Shown here in pieces: positions 13,801-27,680 of a stretch of 64,000 nucleotides of DNA. Every line of letters begins with the position of its first letter. Positions within the stretch are counted from its first letter, which is position 1. The DNA comes from Camarhynchus parvulus (Eukaryota > Chordata > Aves > Passeriformes > Thraupidae). The position numbers and the translations under genes were made by a program. The stretch spans positions 1,709,501 to 1,773,500 of the forward strand of contig NC_044591.1 of NCBI RefSeq assembly GCF_901933205.1, read 5' to 3'. The notes beneath the pieces are model-generated. The model was given only the letters and a program-made list of their open reading frames with translations. It was not told where the DNA came from and ran no database searches.

Positions 13801-16800
13801 AATGGCTCCTCCATTACCATTATCACTGGATTACCAGACTGCTTTTATTCACTGTGTTAATTAACTGCTGCTTCTGGTATTTCTCTACCCTCACTGAGCT
13901 CAGATGTGCAGTTTCTAGCCTGAATCACAAATTATGTTCAGAGAGATAGTTATGGGGAATTTCAGGTGATTTTCCAATAAGGAAAGGTGCAGGAGCACAC
14001 ATCAGCAAGTGAATGTTGTGATGTTTTCCAGTTTCTTACAGAACTGTGTACAAAAGAAAGGTTCTCACCTGCAGGTCAGAGCACATTTGGTTTAACTAAC
14101 ACAGTTTAAGTATTTTGAGCATTATTCTTTAGAGTATTGTACATTTAATCTCATAGGTTCTGGGCCTCAATCCAACATATCCACAGCAGCAAAGGCAGGA
14201 GCAGCAAACCTCCTGTTAACAAATATCAGTAAGAACACCTGTGCAGGAGCTACCAAACCCTTGGTTGGTTATTTCTGTCCCAAAACTTCTTGCTGGTCAA
14301 AGCTGGAAGCATCCCAAGCACATAATGGTATTCCCAGCCCCAAAATCTGTGAGGTCAAGGTGGTGACAGGTTTATATTTTGCTTCCTTTCCCCATTGACT
14401 CCTGACTTCAAACCAAAGAAAGGGCCGTCAGTTCCCCAAAAAATCTCAGCCTTGTTTAAGCACAGCAACAACAACGTGTTCACACTGTGGTCTTGGGCCC
14501 CTCTCACCATAAGGATTTTTCTTTTCTTTTTATCCAATAGACATTTACTCCCATGGCTGCAATTTGGGCAAAGGACAAGCCAGGAATCCCACAGCAGACA
14601 CACAGGAAGCCCACTGGGCTGGCAGCAGGGTTTGAAATCCACACTGTTCTTTCACTGTTATCAGACACAGCTTAACGGCCCAGCACTGAGTGTGCTTTCA
14701 CAAACTACAGCAAAACAGTCCCCATTAATACCAACCCTTGCTCCTGCACACCAAATGTTTAGAAGTCCACGATCTTTGAGATTATTCTGACTTTCCCTTT
14801 TTACAGTGTGCTATAAAGTTAAGCATTATTTAAACACAGCTGTTACTGGAAGATACCCATCACATGCTGGACCCCATGGTAAACATCTGACCATGGCAAG
14901 GGTGTTGATTAAAGACTTTATTAGCATTCAGGGTAATCAGAGAACCCGTTTGCTGAGTTGACAGATGAAAACATTTCCCTTGAAAGTCCACTACAGACAT
15001 GTTTACTGCCTTAAATATTGCTAAACCATCACACAATTCCTGCCTGATGAGAGGAATATAAAGATACTACGTTTCTTATAGATACCAAGAATCCTATGCT
15101 AATAACATAGAATTATGAGCCAGGTCTGTACATATCTGAAGATTCAGCCTGTTGCCCTCAGAAATTTCCCTTCAATAGGAGTTAGCCAGCTGTCTCTTAA
15201 AGATGCTTAAAGACAAATCCAAAGACAGTGAACAGCTGAGGATCTAACCCTGATTATCTGTAGGAACTTCATTTTGCAAGAGGCAGTTCTATCTGAAGGA
15301 TATTGAGCCAAGAGACAAGAAGATATGTGTGATGTATTTATGCAAAATCCACAGTCTCTGAGAAGCAACTGGAAAGAGGAAAGGAGGCAGCCCAGAGCAG
15401 AACAGCCTTTACCAGTGTGCAAGGCCAGGTCTCACTCTGATTTTAAGAATGCTGAGCTTTTCTTCTTGTCAGTGTCGTGAGGGCTCTGCAACCCTAATCA
15501 AGCCATAAATGATTACTGTAATCATTTAATCTACTGTAATCAAGCCATGTGGGGAATAATCAGAGACTGGACTTAGGCACAAGTAATTACCGCTAAGTTT
15601 TTGAGCACTGGCAGTGTTTTTTGATCCCATATCAACCCAAATGTTCTTACTCTGACTCTTCCTCTTTTTGTTCCTTCAGGCTCTCAAGCAGAGATTCCTC
15701 CAGGACTTCCAGATCTTCCAAGGGAATTCTCAGCAGCCAGCTGACACGGCAGATCAACACCCTGGCTCGAGCATCATAGGATCCTTGAAGAGAGAAAAGC
15801 CCAGGAAATCAGTCTGATCAGTCTCATGACACAGTTTAGTGAAGGAGCAGAGTGCTCAAGGAATGTGTCACAGAGCAGCTCCTTCCCCCAGGCCCTCCTT
15901 TTCTTCCAGGAACATGATAAGAGACTGATAAATGGGAAATCCTTCTTCCCTGCAAACAGAGCCACCACACCAGGTAATGCCTCTGTGGCAGGAAAAGGAT
16001 CTCAAATCCTTTGGTCTCCATCCTCTGTGGTGGAGGCCTGCTGGCAACTTTGCAACAGAGAAATGCTGCAGCAGGACCACTGCTAACTGGAAATATCAAA
16101 CACGCCTGTGTGGGTAACTGGGCACAGCCCACCTCAACTGCACCACTGCAGGAAGGTGGCATTTTGTAAAAATGCACCCCCATGCAAAAGCTTTATCTTC
16201 TCCTTGTGCAGCAAGAGGCACTCGGGAGTGTAAAGCTACACACTAGCTCCCCCAGCAGCACCAGAGACAAATGTTTGCTTTTACACTCCCTGCTGGAGAT
16301 GCAGGAGTGCACTCAGACAACAGAACTCAATACTCCTGGTTTTATAAGCAGGTGCTCTTCAAGGAAAGACATCTCAGAAGAAAAAAACATCTTAAATATA
16401 ATAGATTTTAAATTATTTGGGCCAACTTTTGCTTTTTTAATATGTTTCTCTCAGCAGCATCTACTACTTCCTGATGTTTGGCTTTTACAAAAGGTTCTTG
16501 GTGCACTCTGGGATGAAAAACACAATTGTTTTTCTCAAGGTGGGTGAAGATACCAGCAAGACCCAATTACAAAGAATTATCATGTTTGTGATACCCGCTG
16601 CACGTAGATCAGATAGGGCATTGGGCAACCTATTAGGATTGCTTATTTATTACCATCATTGCCAAGATACCAAACCAATTCTATAGCTTTAAATGACGCT
16701 CTTGATCAGGTTTGTGCGTAGTTGAGAAATGAGGACAGGATTTATCTTCACTCCTTCCCAAAATGTGGCACGTCCTGCAAGTCCACGCAGGTGGAACGAG

Positions 16801-19800
16801 CCCCCTTCTTTTTTCTGCCTGCTGACACTGCTGGGCTCCTTCCTCACCAGCCTGGTGGGAAGGCAGCGAGGTTTGGAAAGAGATTGCTCCTAAATTCCAG
16901 CTTCACAAAATAAGTGGTTTTGCAATAACTGACTTGTCAATTTTCCATTAAAAATAAAGCAAGAACAAAACTTGTTTTGTTCTGCAGTGCAACAGGCTAT
17001 CAGCAACCAGTGAGTTCTTTCCTGTGAGGACATGTTAAAACACAGAGATTTAAAAAATGCAAGAAGTGATACAATCCAGGCTTCTTTTAGAAATGAACAT
17101 TCTGTTCAGCAGACAGTCTTTATTTCATTAATTTTATCAGACTAATCCACATAATGGATTGCAAGCCAGAGAATTGTTTTATGTGTAATATAATATATGA
17201 GAAAAATCACATTTATTTATAATGGGCTTCACAGGACACTCTGGAATTTATAACCTGATATTTTTTTTTTTTAGGCAAACAGCAGAAAATATTTTAGGCT
17301 GAGATTTTCATAACAGCTTTACTGCCTTCCTAAAGGAAGAGATCACCTGATTCCCTGGAAACATTGGAGAAAACCCACTCTACTCCACCACCATTTACAT
17401 CTGCTTGGCAATGTATGGTGTGTGAAGGTAAGGAGGTGAAGAGCTGTTCAATTTTCAGTGGGTATTATTAACTATTCCTAAAAGAAGAGTTGATTTTCCT
17501 GAAGGGGATGCAGGGAAGGAGTGTGCAGCTGTTGCCAGAGAGGAAGCTGAGTTGCAATAGGATAGTACCTTTTTGAGCACTTCAAAGTATCAGATGTAAA
17601 CTCAACTATATTATTTTTACAAAGAAAAAGTAAACTTACCATCTTGAAGAGAGAATGATAAAAGGTCCTAAAGAGAAAAAAAAAATAATATTCAATTTAA
17701 AATTGATGATGGAGGTCTGGAGGGATCAAAATGGAGGCATAAAACCCATCACACTGACTGAATTACTGCAGCAGCTCAGTTCATAAGAGGGAAGCAGAAA
17801 GTTACAATTCAGTGAGGCACCACAGAGCAAAAGCAGTCCAAATTCTCTGAAGGCCAGTACAAAGGGCTGGACAGAAGCAGATAATGCTTGGTATATGCTA
17901 AGGCATCCCACATTTTTTGTTATTTTGTTATGACCCTGATCTTACACTAGACTTTAAAGTTTGGAGGAGCAGGGCTCTAATCCTCCCACTCTAATGCCTT
18001 CTGCTTCCTACAGTCACATATGCAACATCACTAACAGGTTTGAATGTTCCTCTAATGGCCCCTATTTTCTTTGGCATTCTGGGAATTCACAGCCTTGGGC
18101 AGTAAGGCTGAACTGGCATGAAGTTCTTTTGGATTAAGTGAGTCAAAAAACTCAGAATTTATGGACATCTGTCAAGATTGAGGGACTTGACTCCCGTGTT
18201 GGCTCTTTACCATAAAAAAATGGAAAAACAAATCAATTCAATAGATGGCTTCTATGGATAAATCCAGGAAAAAGAGGCCAGTGTTTTTACAACTGTGTTC
18301 TCCTCTTTTATTGCCACTGGACAAATTCTAAGCTCTTTATGTGACTACATTAAGTACCAGCTCAGCTGAGCTGCTTCCCTCTCCTACACACAAATACAGC
18401 ACAGCTGAATTTTACACAGAATCCTTTCAGCCCTCTGGGAACACAAAAAATGCAGCCAAAGATGTAGGAGGCTGCCAAAGAGTTTATGATTATTAGTCCT
18501 CTAAGCTCCCAAGCACAGTTTGTATAGTAAAAACGTCTCTAACCTGAGAGTCCTACACATGAGGAGTGCAGAATGCAGAACAAACCATCCTGAACCAACC
18601 AGAAGAGGGACAAACTGCAGGCTGCTCCCCAGGCTGGCTGGTGGGGTGTGGGAATTGGAGACACCAGTACAGAGGGAGAAATGTAACTGGTTTCCCAAAG
18701 CCTGAGTACTGGGAGTGCCCAGGGATCAACTATGTGGGCACCATCACCTCCTCTCGGGGTGCATTTCTGGGGGAAGGGTTGGCACAGAGGTGTCAAAGCC
18801 CAGCAGAAGGTGCAGGGCTGGGAGCCTTGAGCAAAAAGCTGACCAAGCAAAGGGCCTCGAGTCTGGAATAAGGTGAAGCTTGTGACCTTGTTGCCACAAT
18901 TTTCCACAGACTGCCATAAGCAGCCTCTGGAAGAGGTGATGGTTTGTGGGCAATGAGCTCTCCCTGAGGGAGGCTCAGGGAGCTGGAGCTGTGACTGAGG
19001 TCCCATCCTGTCTGCCCAGTATCACCTGTGGCACTTCATGTCAAACCACCCCAAATAAATCTGGCCTAAGCATGTACACATGTGCCTTTCAAAAGGTCAG
19101 GGAGGCACGTAAGTAAACAGGTGATAAACTGCAACAACTGTTTTTATGGCATCTGTGCCAGTTAGCAAACTCAAATTTAGGCTGAAGTTTAGGCTGTGCA
19201 CATACTGCACATGCAGGCAGCTGGAATCCTACCAGCAGTGATTAGATTAGTTCACAACTGGTTTGTTTTCCTCCCTAAGCAGCAGTTGTTATATTGCAGC
19301 CTTATTGTGAAGTCAGTGTTTTGAATCTCCATGAAAACTCCATGAGAAGACAACCACCCATATGACTGAGAAGCCTTACAAAAGGAGGGAGACTTAATTC
19401 AGTCTTTGCCAGCTTTTTCTGAGTTGATGCAAGTTCAAAACCCACTTCCTTAACAACAGAGAGCCTCAAATCCACATTAAAGTGAATGTAGGTAGGAAAC
19501 CAATGGAATATGGGTATTCCAAGTTTGCTGAGAGAAAAAACATATTCGTAGTAAGATTTTTCAACATGTAATCACCTATCACAGCTTCTACACCTCTTTA
19601 ATTACATTGCCTTCCCATACGACACCCATAGCCTGCTATGACTACTATCTTTAAAGGATTCAGTTACCACCATCTGCCTGTGACACAAAAGACACAAAGA
19701 TAACAATCCATAATCCTCAGATGTTCACTGAATCAATGGTGATCTAATCTCCTGACTTCATGGATCATCTCTTCAGATCCTTTGACATGAAGAGCTTTCA

Positions 19801-22284
19801 GAAAATGCAGCATTAGCGCCAGCAAGGCCCTGCCACTGAACACGCCGAGCAATTAAAGCAGATACTTAATAAACAGTAAATATTGCATCAGCAGCTGCTG
19901 AATACAAAGGAGCACTAGAACCATAAAGCAAAAGATCAATAATTCATAAAGCTTGTCCCGTAGCTTGCTTATTTCCAGGTAAGAAGGAGAAAGCTGATCT
20001 CAGCTTATTTTTGATGTTTGCCACACACCAGGGTTTTTTTCCAGACACACCTCTGCTGCCCTGCTCTACTGAAGTCTTTCATTCTGCCTCTCCTCTGACA
20101 AAATCAATCATCTTGCCCACATGCAGATGACTGTGTAAGGGATTGCTGCTGTGGTATTAGACTGATAGTTATTCCTCATCTTCACTTTCAGCTGATCAAA
20201 GCTGTCTATGGTTTCTGTATTCCACCAAAATCCAGGGGATATCCTCAGCTTCCTGTCAGGGCAAACTCCCGTGTGCTCCCACTGATCCAGAGCCACTTTT
20301 GTACAAGCACATGGAGCCCTCATGCAGCATAAGCTTGGAGCAAGCACAAGCTAAATTTCATCCTTAATAAACTCAGCAGCAACGCAAGGAAAACCTGCCT
20401 CAATGCAGAGAATCCATCGTGAAGCAGAGAGAATGAGGGAAACAATGCAGGAAGCACATCAAGGCAGAAAGAATGAGTGTGGATGTATTGAATTTGAGGA
20501 AACAACATCCAAAGAGCCACTTTTATTTTAGAAGATCTGCTCCAAATTATTAAGATCTCTGTTGCTGTCCTTGTACTATTGTAGGACTTTGGTCACTGGA
20601 ACAATTGGACCAGGAGAAGATCCTCTGAGGCATTTCATGGACTGACAGGAGAGAGAAAATGTGGCTGAGGAAATGGGAGCCAGTCAAGGTGACCAGAGAA
20701 GTTCAGTGCTCTCTGATCTCCCCTAACATAGCCGAGTTCTCACATCTGCTGTTCTGCCAGGCCATTGTTCAAGGTGAGTGTGTGATAGCCCTTAATCAGC
20801 CAATATCAGAGCACTGGGTGCCCTTGGGGTGTCTGGCTCAGGGTGACAGTACCCATGTTCTGTGTGGCACCAGCAGCAGCCTAACGCTCTCTTCACCCTG
20901 CACGGTGTAACATGAGGTTGGATAAGGAGAGATCTTCCCCAGCAAAAGCAAACGCTGCCAAAATGCTTCACCTCTTTTACCTTTCCACCAGCTTTTACAG
21001 CAGAACATTATGGACCAGTCCCAGTTTCACTTCCTCAGTAAAGGAAAATAAAGTCACAATAATTTGCTTCTGGTCAAAATGTACTCTGGGAAAAAGACTT
21101 TGGAAATTGTGCTCCTTGGAGCATGTGTGTGGAGGTGGTTTGTGATATGTATATAGTGAAGGGGCTTTCAAACAAGGGAGAATCGTGTCTACTGTGTTCG
21201 GGGTGTCACTAAAATCTGTACAACACTTGTATGAATGGAGACCACTGCAGTAACACAATCAAAGTAAAAACTTTGTCAGTTCTCTGTTCTGTAGAGTGAA
21301 ACCATCAAAGACACAACTCAGCAGACAGTGACCATGCTTCATGTTCATCATTTCCATGAAGTCTTTATGGATAGACTGCCAGTCCCCCCACAGCTGCTTA
21401 TAAATAAATGCCTATCAGAAATATTGGTTTTATTTCCCTGACTGCACAAACAGCACTTCAGCTGCAAACAGACAGATATGACAAACCTCTTTTGCAAAGC
21501 AAACAAAGGCAAGGGGAGCACAGGGACTTACCTGGGTAATGAGAAGTGGATTTTCTTTCAAGATTGGATCCTTCAGCAAAATTTCAGTGAAAGTTTCTGT
21601 GCCCTCACCTCCCAAGCCATCAGCAAAGGCTGTCATGGCAGGTAAGACAGCATCAGGCAGGTCCAGCCACTTCACAAAGCCCTTGATGAATTCTGTCCTG
21701 AAGGAGCTGTAAGGCAACAGAAGCAGTTAAGGCTTCACAATTGGATATTTCAAGGCTTTACAATTGGGTATTTTTGGAAGCTTTGAGCAGTGCTTGGTTT
21801 CAAACATTGGTTCAAACAAAAATCAAAGCATCAGGAGTCAGACGAAGGTGAATTGCTAAACCAACTGGCTAAATAAACAAGGAAACAATCTGAGTGGGAC
21901 TAGACCTTGCTTCAGAACATGCTTTGATGTCTGCAGTGTTAACAGATCTGTTTTGTGCTGAACTGTAAAAGCCTTACAGGTGCAAGAGAGAAAGGATCTT
22001 CCACTCCCCAAACTTCAGAGGACCCCGCACAGAGTGTGATACCAGCTCTGGCTGAGCCACCACCCAAACTGCCCCTGGCCTGCCCAGGCCTGGCTCCACT
22101 TGTACCTTTGCTCGTTTTCAGGGAACAGCCAGGCGAGGGATATCCCGCAGAGCGCGGCGTACGCGAACCTGCCGGCCTCAGGCAGCTGCCGGCCCCGCAG
22201 CGCGCCCGGCTCCCTCTGCCCGCCGGGCTCAGCCTCCTCCTGCTGCTTCGGAGCGCAGCCTTCCCCCTTCTCCTCCGCAGCCAT
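1891..22284 (-). CDS. TMCO4: TMCO4, transmembrane and coiled-coil domain protein 4 (partial: 3' exons off the left edge)
   Basis: Eleven coding exons join in phase with GT/AG sites: 22284-22106, 21706-21532, 17667-17640, 15783-15651, 10650-10553, 10033-9890, 9388-9269, 7953-7789, 7306-7170, 5708-5624 and 2008-1891. They give about 461 residues; the human protein is about 630, so the C-terminus is missing. The start at 22284 lies just inside a splice acceptor (exon from 22290), so the 5'UTR exon is upstream. Visible features are a Lys/Glu-rich basic segment (about residues 160-190), then a Gly/Ala-rich hydrophobic block (about 190-250, with [20 protein letters not shown]), then the DUF726 alpha/beta-hydrolase-like part. 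That part carries a GFSLGAR nucleophile elbow near residue 404 and the [16 protein letters not shown] strand. Family knowledge: a poorly characterised membrane protein with a hydrolase-like fold; no substrate is assigned. The rest of the acid/His triad would lie in the missing exons. Identity rests on motif-by-motif agreement with TMCO4 and on synteny. Confidence 0.95.
2009..9268. other. TMCO4 introns between exons 7 and 11
   Basis: AT-rich, non-coding between the listed exons. I see no recognisable gene, RNA or long repeat. Short frames here lack domain features or flanking splice sites. Confidence 0.5.
11763..13165 (-). mobile_element. CR1 LINE, about 1.4 kb, with degenerate reverse transcriptase
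   Basis: On the minus strand, broken frames read like the C-terminal half of the CR1 reverse transcriptase: [18 protein letters not shown], then [18 protein letters not shown], then SADDTKLGA, then [20 protein letters not shown]. The untranslated tail ends at 11763 with the complement of agaatcacagaatcac. Frames are interrupted, so it is inactive. It lies inside TMCO4 intron 4. Confidence 0.95.
13178..13470 (-). mobile_element. Second CR1 LINE 3' fragment, tandem to the previous one
   Basis: agagaatcatggaatccctg, then agttggagaagatctccagg and ctgacagccctttccatgaa, is an antisense CR1 3' tail. It sits immediately upstream of the longer CR1 and is in the same orientation, within TMCO4 intron 4. 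Confidence 0.85.
13471..21531. other. TMCO4 introns between exons 2 and 5
   Basis: Apart from exons 17667-17640 and 15783-15651 I see no gene. A T-run of about 12 bp lies near 17265. No CR1 was recognised in this stretch. Confidence 0.5.
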
Positions 22285-22290
22285 CTTCAC

Positions 22291-24890
22291 CTGCAAGTTC
22301 AAGGAGGAAAAAGCAGCAGAAAAAAACCAACAATAAACAGTTGGAATCCAGGAAGTGAGCAGAGAAATTGCCTTTGTTTTCACTGCTACACTTGCTGCTG
22401 GAATTAAGTCAAGTCTGACCAGGTCCAGCCTGTCTGTCGCCCCCAACACACTGCTGTGACCAAAGAAGACACACGAACAGGACACAGATGAACAATCCAT
22501 CAAATTGTTCATCAATTCTCAAACTTTGCACAAAATTAGCTGACAATAAATATCTCAACCTGCAAAAGGACAAGTTCCCTTTGGGATGCAAAAGGACTGG
22601 GCTCCACTCAGGCCTATCAGTCCCATATTTACTGCAAAAATAACATGAAAATAAAAGCTCTGCCCCTGGTGTAGGGATCAGCACAGCTGCCTGGGAAATA
22701 ATTTTCCTCTCTCATCCTCAGCCCAAATTGCTCCTGTTTGTTTTGCTGACAGCATTAAGAAAGTTGAGTCCAGCTGCAGCTTCTGTGAAGGACTTTGATG
22801 TGTCCCACAGTCCTTGCTGAGCTTTGTTTGTAACATTCCTCCTCTATACAACCTACCACTGCTCTTTCCCTAAAAATAAGATCCCTGCACCACACAGACC
22901 GTGAGCTGGGCCAAGGCAGTATTTTTCAGAGTCTAGATGTGCACACACTTCCAAGTGATGGGCTTCCAGCTGCTCCCCTGATGGTGCCAGCAGCAAACTG
23001 AGACCTCAGGCAGAGGTGACAACAGCTAGCTCATTTCAAATTCAGCCTGGGTAACGACCTGGTCCAGGGCTCACTTCCATCACCTGGAATTTCTACTGAT
23101 TACCTTAAGATCAAATCAGTTTCTAAGGGGCTCAAATCACCCATTTCATTTTATAGTTCAAATTAAAATATTTCCTTTCTTCCACACCCTGGCTAAATAG
23201 GAATTAGGAGCCCATGACACTACAAGTAACTCCCAGGGAATGCAGACCATTTATGGATCGTTTTAGAGCCCTAAAAGAAAAAAACTTCAACAGGAGCTGC
23301 TCTTTTTAAAGAGAATTCATTATCTGCCTGCCATCTGTCATGGTCCTTTAGGAAATGTGTCTCTCCTGCCTTCCCACTCAGAAACTCGAAACATCCAGAC
23401 TTCCAGACCAATTTTCCCAGGAATAATCTAATACTAAAGTTTCAATAATTTTACAATTATTTGTCACGTCTGCTCACCTCTGGTCACATTATGGGAGACA
23501 GCACTGAAAAAAAAACCCTCCCCTGACAGATTTATTGATTTCTTAACTTGGGCTCATACAAAAAGTGAAGCAGCTAAAAAAGATCCCTGAGCAGTACAAC
23601 TGTTTAACCTAATTTCCTAATAATAATACATGGAGCAATAATGGAGCAACACCACAGTGGGTCCTAGCATGCAACAAATAATTCAGAGTGCTGAGTAGCT
23701 AAAATTCCCAGAGAAAGTTTCTGGAAGGCTTTGCTCTGAAGATGTTCAGATCAATGTACTTCCCTCTACACAGGTATTTTTTTCCTTATAAACAGGTAGG
23801 AAAAAATGGGCTTGGGATTTTCAGAAATACAGTGTAAAAAAGGGCAGTGATTTACTAAAGAAAACTTGGGCCAAGAAGTTTTGCCACAAATCCAAGATGA
23901 GGGAATTGAGAGTTAAAAACATATTCTAAAAGTTATTTATTCCAAAAGTTTTTAAGTCTCATGGCACTGGAATTCCGATCCCTGCCTCAAACAATGTAGT
24001 TCAGCAATCAACAGCATTGCCATAATCTGAACTGTCACTTGAAAGAGAATTTTTTTATCACTTCCACCTCTCATTTTTCAAACAAAGTCCTTTGTTTTCT
24101 TGAGAAATGGTGTATTTTATACAGCAAATAACACAATCCTGTTTGGAAAGCTGAAAGATAATTCCTTTGGGGATCGAAAGCTTTACGATACACGTGTTCC
24201 CTGCAGCTGAAAGAGGAAATAGAGACGGGCTGGCATCGTGTTTGTCCTAAACTGTGACAAAGGCAACCAAGCCATCATCTCCATAACCTCCCAAAGTTAA
24301 TGAGGCATCTCATTAACTTCAGAGGAGCGGTTGTAGGTAATTATTCAGACGGGGCTGGCCAAAGAGTTCCGTGTAAGGCACAGCGGGGACAGCCCAGCCC
24401 AGCTGTGGTTACACATCACACACAACGCTGTGACTGGGGAAACATTTGGGCAAAAGAGATTTTTTGGGGACCTTTACATGGCTCCAGAGGTGCTGGGAGC
24501 ACCACAGCCTCTGCTTTTAATCTGTAGATACGAGATATAAACACGGAATGCCGTTAATTGAGTTCTGTCTCAATGCAAGAACATATAAATGCGTTATGGA
24601 TGGGCCACAGGGATCAGAGCCCGAGGGGACAGGGAGAAACCCAAAGCTTAAATAGTTGGAAAAGTGAGCATGTTTAATTCCGTTAATCCTAAAGTTGGCA
24701 CAGCAGCGGCTTACAAGCGATGTCCCCTCAGTGAAGTGAGCAAAGCTGCGGAGAGGGAACAGCACATTGAGAAGCGTGAAGGCAGCACCTCAGCTGGGGA
24801 AGCTGTGAGGGCGGACACCGCCACAGCTGCCCGTGTTCACGTTTACCACAAGTTCTTCACGTCTGAACTCTCTGCTGCTCCAACACGGGC
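22291..24890. other. TMCO4 5' intron
   Basis: AT-rich sequence between the first coding exon and the CpG island. Nothing recognisable. Confidence 0.45.
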
Positions 24891-24894
24891 ACTT

Positions 24895-25215
24895 ATTTAC
24901 GGAAAGCGGCGCTTCTGGCTACGCTGAGGGGAGGGCAGCAGGGGCCAGAGCAAGGGAGCGGCCTGAGGGAACGGTCCCGCCCGCTCGCCCCTCAGCCCGC
25001 GGCGCTGCCCCCGCCGATCCCCTCTCGCACCCGCCCGGCCCGGCCCGGCCCGGCCCGGCCCCGACCTGCCTCCGGCCCGGCCGAGCACCGCGAACCGGGA
25101 ACCGAGCACCGACTACTGCCGCCAGCGCCCGCCCCTTCCTGCCCGGCCCGGCCCGGCCTGGCCTGGCCGCCGGCGTTGCGCCGTCGGCTCGGCCGAGTGC
25201 GTGGGGAGGGCGGGA
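24895..25215 (-). promoter_or_regulatory. CpG island, candidate TMCO4 promoter and first non-coding exon
   Basis: This is a sharply GC- and CpG-rich block with runs of GGCCCGGCCC. It stands in AT-rich sequence about 2.6 kb upstream of the first TMCO4 coding exon, whose 5' boundary is a splice acceptor (cttgcag at about 22297-22291). A non-coding first exon is therefore expected upstream, and this is the only CpG island in the interval. I could not fix the TSS or a donor site. Assignment to TMCO4 is an inference; the island could also be bidirectional. Confidence 0.6.
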
Positions 25216-25231
25216 GCTGCGCTGGGCTGAG

Positions 25232-25312
25232 GGCATGAGGGGATCACGGAATATTCTGAACTGGAAGGGACCCGCAGTAATCATGAAGCCCAACTCCTGA
25301 AGTGAATGGCTC
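25232..25312 (-). mobile_element. CR1 LINE 3' tip beside the TMCO4 CpG island
   Basis: gggatcacggaatattctga, then actggaagggacccgcagta, is the antisense end of CR1. It directly abuts the CpG island. Confidence 0.75.
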
Positions 25313-27680
25313 ACAGAAGGGATCAAACCCGCCATCTCGGTGTTGCCAGTACTATGCTCCAACCAACCCAGCTGATCCCGGGATCGCCTGAGGGCGTGGT
25401 GAGGGCTGAGGGCATGGCGAGGGATGAGGTGATGCTGCCCAGCCCCATTTCTCTTTATAATTCCCTCTTTCTCAGGGCACAGTGTATTACTCAGTCACTA
25501 TCTGAAATCAGGAGCTAGCCAGGTAAGGTAAGCAGGCCATGGGACTTCAGAGATGAAACTTTCTAACAAAATGACCAGCCTGAATTACACTTGAGTGCAA
25601 GCAAATCCTTTACATTTTGGAATAGGAATATAATCCCATTAGCCTTTTCTCTATAAACTTAATTGCCGCTTCAAAGTCTTGCATGGTTATTGAGCCTAAT
25701 TCTCTTGTCGGATGGGAACGTGTTCAAAAGATAGCAGATTCCACAGCCTCATGACTGCCACCAGCATGGGTGAACTCTGAATCACCTGGGTGTTAGTGGC
25801 TCTCGGGCTGAAAAACATTTCAGTGGAACTGCTGAAGGAAAACTTAGAAGGTGCTGCACTGTAACTCTGTGGATCCATAAGGATTACTTCAGAGGGCCAG
25901 TCTCGCCCTGGAAATCACACTTCTGTATGCTGCCCTTTCCTGTTGATGGGGTTTTTTTGGCTCTGTAGAAAGCAGTGTAATAAAACAATTCTTTTGGAAG
26001 GGTAGGTGAAGCATAATAAGAGATTTCACTGGTTATGTTCATTCTGTTTTCATTTCTTCACACTCGTGCTGAAAACATACATTTGCTTGCAGGATCCCTT
26101 GTGAGTGATCTGTTCAGGCCAATATTAATTCATTTGTTACAGACTTTTACAGTACCAGTCACCCACTGGTGTTGGTGAAGGGAACTCGACAAGAATATTC
26201 TCTGTGAGCTTTAAGACTTGCCCAGTGTTTCTAAAATTATTTTCAGTGCAGCTAAATATCTGGTCCAGTCTTTATATTTGGAATAATACAGTATTTGGGT
26301 TAAAAACTACCTGCCTTTTTTCCCAGCTGGAAAACTTTTTTTCTGGTTGGTTATTAGCAAATGTCATATGTATTCTGCAGTAAGCTTGTTGCTGTCCAAA
26401 GAGATGAGAAAATCCAAAGGATTTATATCCCCTGAAGGCTCCCGTTCCTGGCAGAAAACAAACCTGTGTTTTCCAAGACTTTAGCTGCACAAGAGCTCCT
26501 TCCCTCTTAGTCTAATCTGTTTTATCTGCTGTGAGACACTCTGTGTATTTATATACTGAGCAACTGCAGGACATCAGTTTCCATTCTTATCAAACACAAA
26601 TATTTACCTGATCCAAGGTCTCCTGAGATCCTTGACACTCTTCAACATGCAGTTTAACTAGAGAAATCTGTTTTCCCCCTCAGTTTAATTTTAGTTGGGT
26701 TTCAGGGTATTTTCTAATCAACTAAGTATTTTTTTTAATGAAGGAACTCTCCAACACTTTACTGCTTTGCTTTACTCACCAGCTCAGCTCTGCAGACTCC
26801 CTAATACTCTTTCTCAGCTGCAAATCCTGTCAATAAGGAAACTAGGAATTGTTTTGACATTAATTGTCAATGAGGAATTGAAACAAAGAAGTCAATGAGC
26901 AATTAATATTATTTAAATTTAATGGAGACATTCCACACTCGGTGTGGTGCAGCAGTCAGTGGATTTCTGTTTACCTCTGTGAGCATCTTCAAGGGCAATG
27001 TAAAGGGGGAAAGAAGAGAGGTCCTGCAGGTTGCCCGATAAAGGAATTCAGGTGAGAGGAACTATTTCAGTGCTAAATAATGTGGGGGATTTGGAGGGTC
27101 ATGAGGTTTTTGAGCCTTACCCTTTGCAAGCCACAAACCAAGATCAGGAGCGTTGATTTTGCCTCTTCCTCTCCAATTTCGTGTGTAACTTCAAATGACA
27201 TCAACTGACATGCCCTTTCCCATCCCTGCCAGGGACTGAGGTGATAATCTGGGTTAAAAAAACTCTCTTCCAAACACCGACTCCCTGATTTAGCAGCCTT
27301 ATTTCCCACTCTGTCCCAAGGAAAGGTGTCCTTGTTTTCAGAGTGGGAGCAGCAACCCCGGGGTTTTGCAGGACATCACCTCCCAGGTGTTCCAGATAAC
27401 ATCCTGCAGGACTCATCAGGAGAGGACACAGACATGAACAAAATGGCAAAAGCAAACCAACACAATTACAAAAAGTGTGAAAACATAAATACCAACATAT
27501 AAATAGTTCATTTTGTTTGCAGTAATGAGATTTAACAACAGTGTGCATTGGCATTGAGCCAGCTCAGCCAACTGTTGAATTTATTCTCTGAGAGATTGTT
27601 TTTAAGTCCAAAACTCACTGGTGTGCCCAGCGTGCACCTTGGCCCAGCCCCTGATCTCTGAGACAGGCAGGTTAATTGTT
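25313..27680. other. Intergenic, TMCO4 promoter to RNF186 3' end
   Basis: No gene or repeat that I can support. RNF186 3'UTR presumably occupies part of the right end. Confidence 0.45.

Noticed and set aside
18539..19006. 155-codon minus-strand frame in a TMCO4 intron
   Set aside because: No domain, and the correct TMCO4 frame joins exons on either side without it.
22285..22515. In-frame extension upstream of the TMCO4 start
   Set aside because: A splice acceptor (cttgcag, about 22297-22291) lies between; the extension is intronic.
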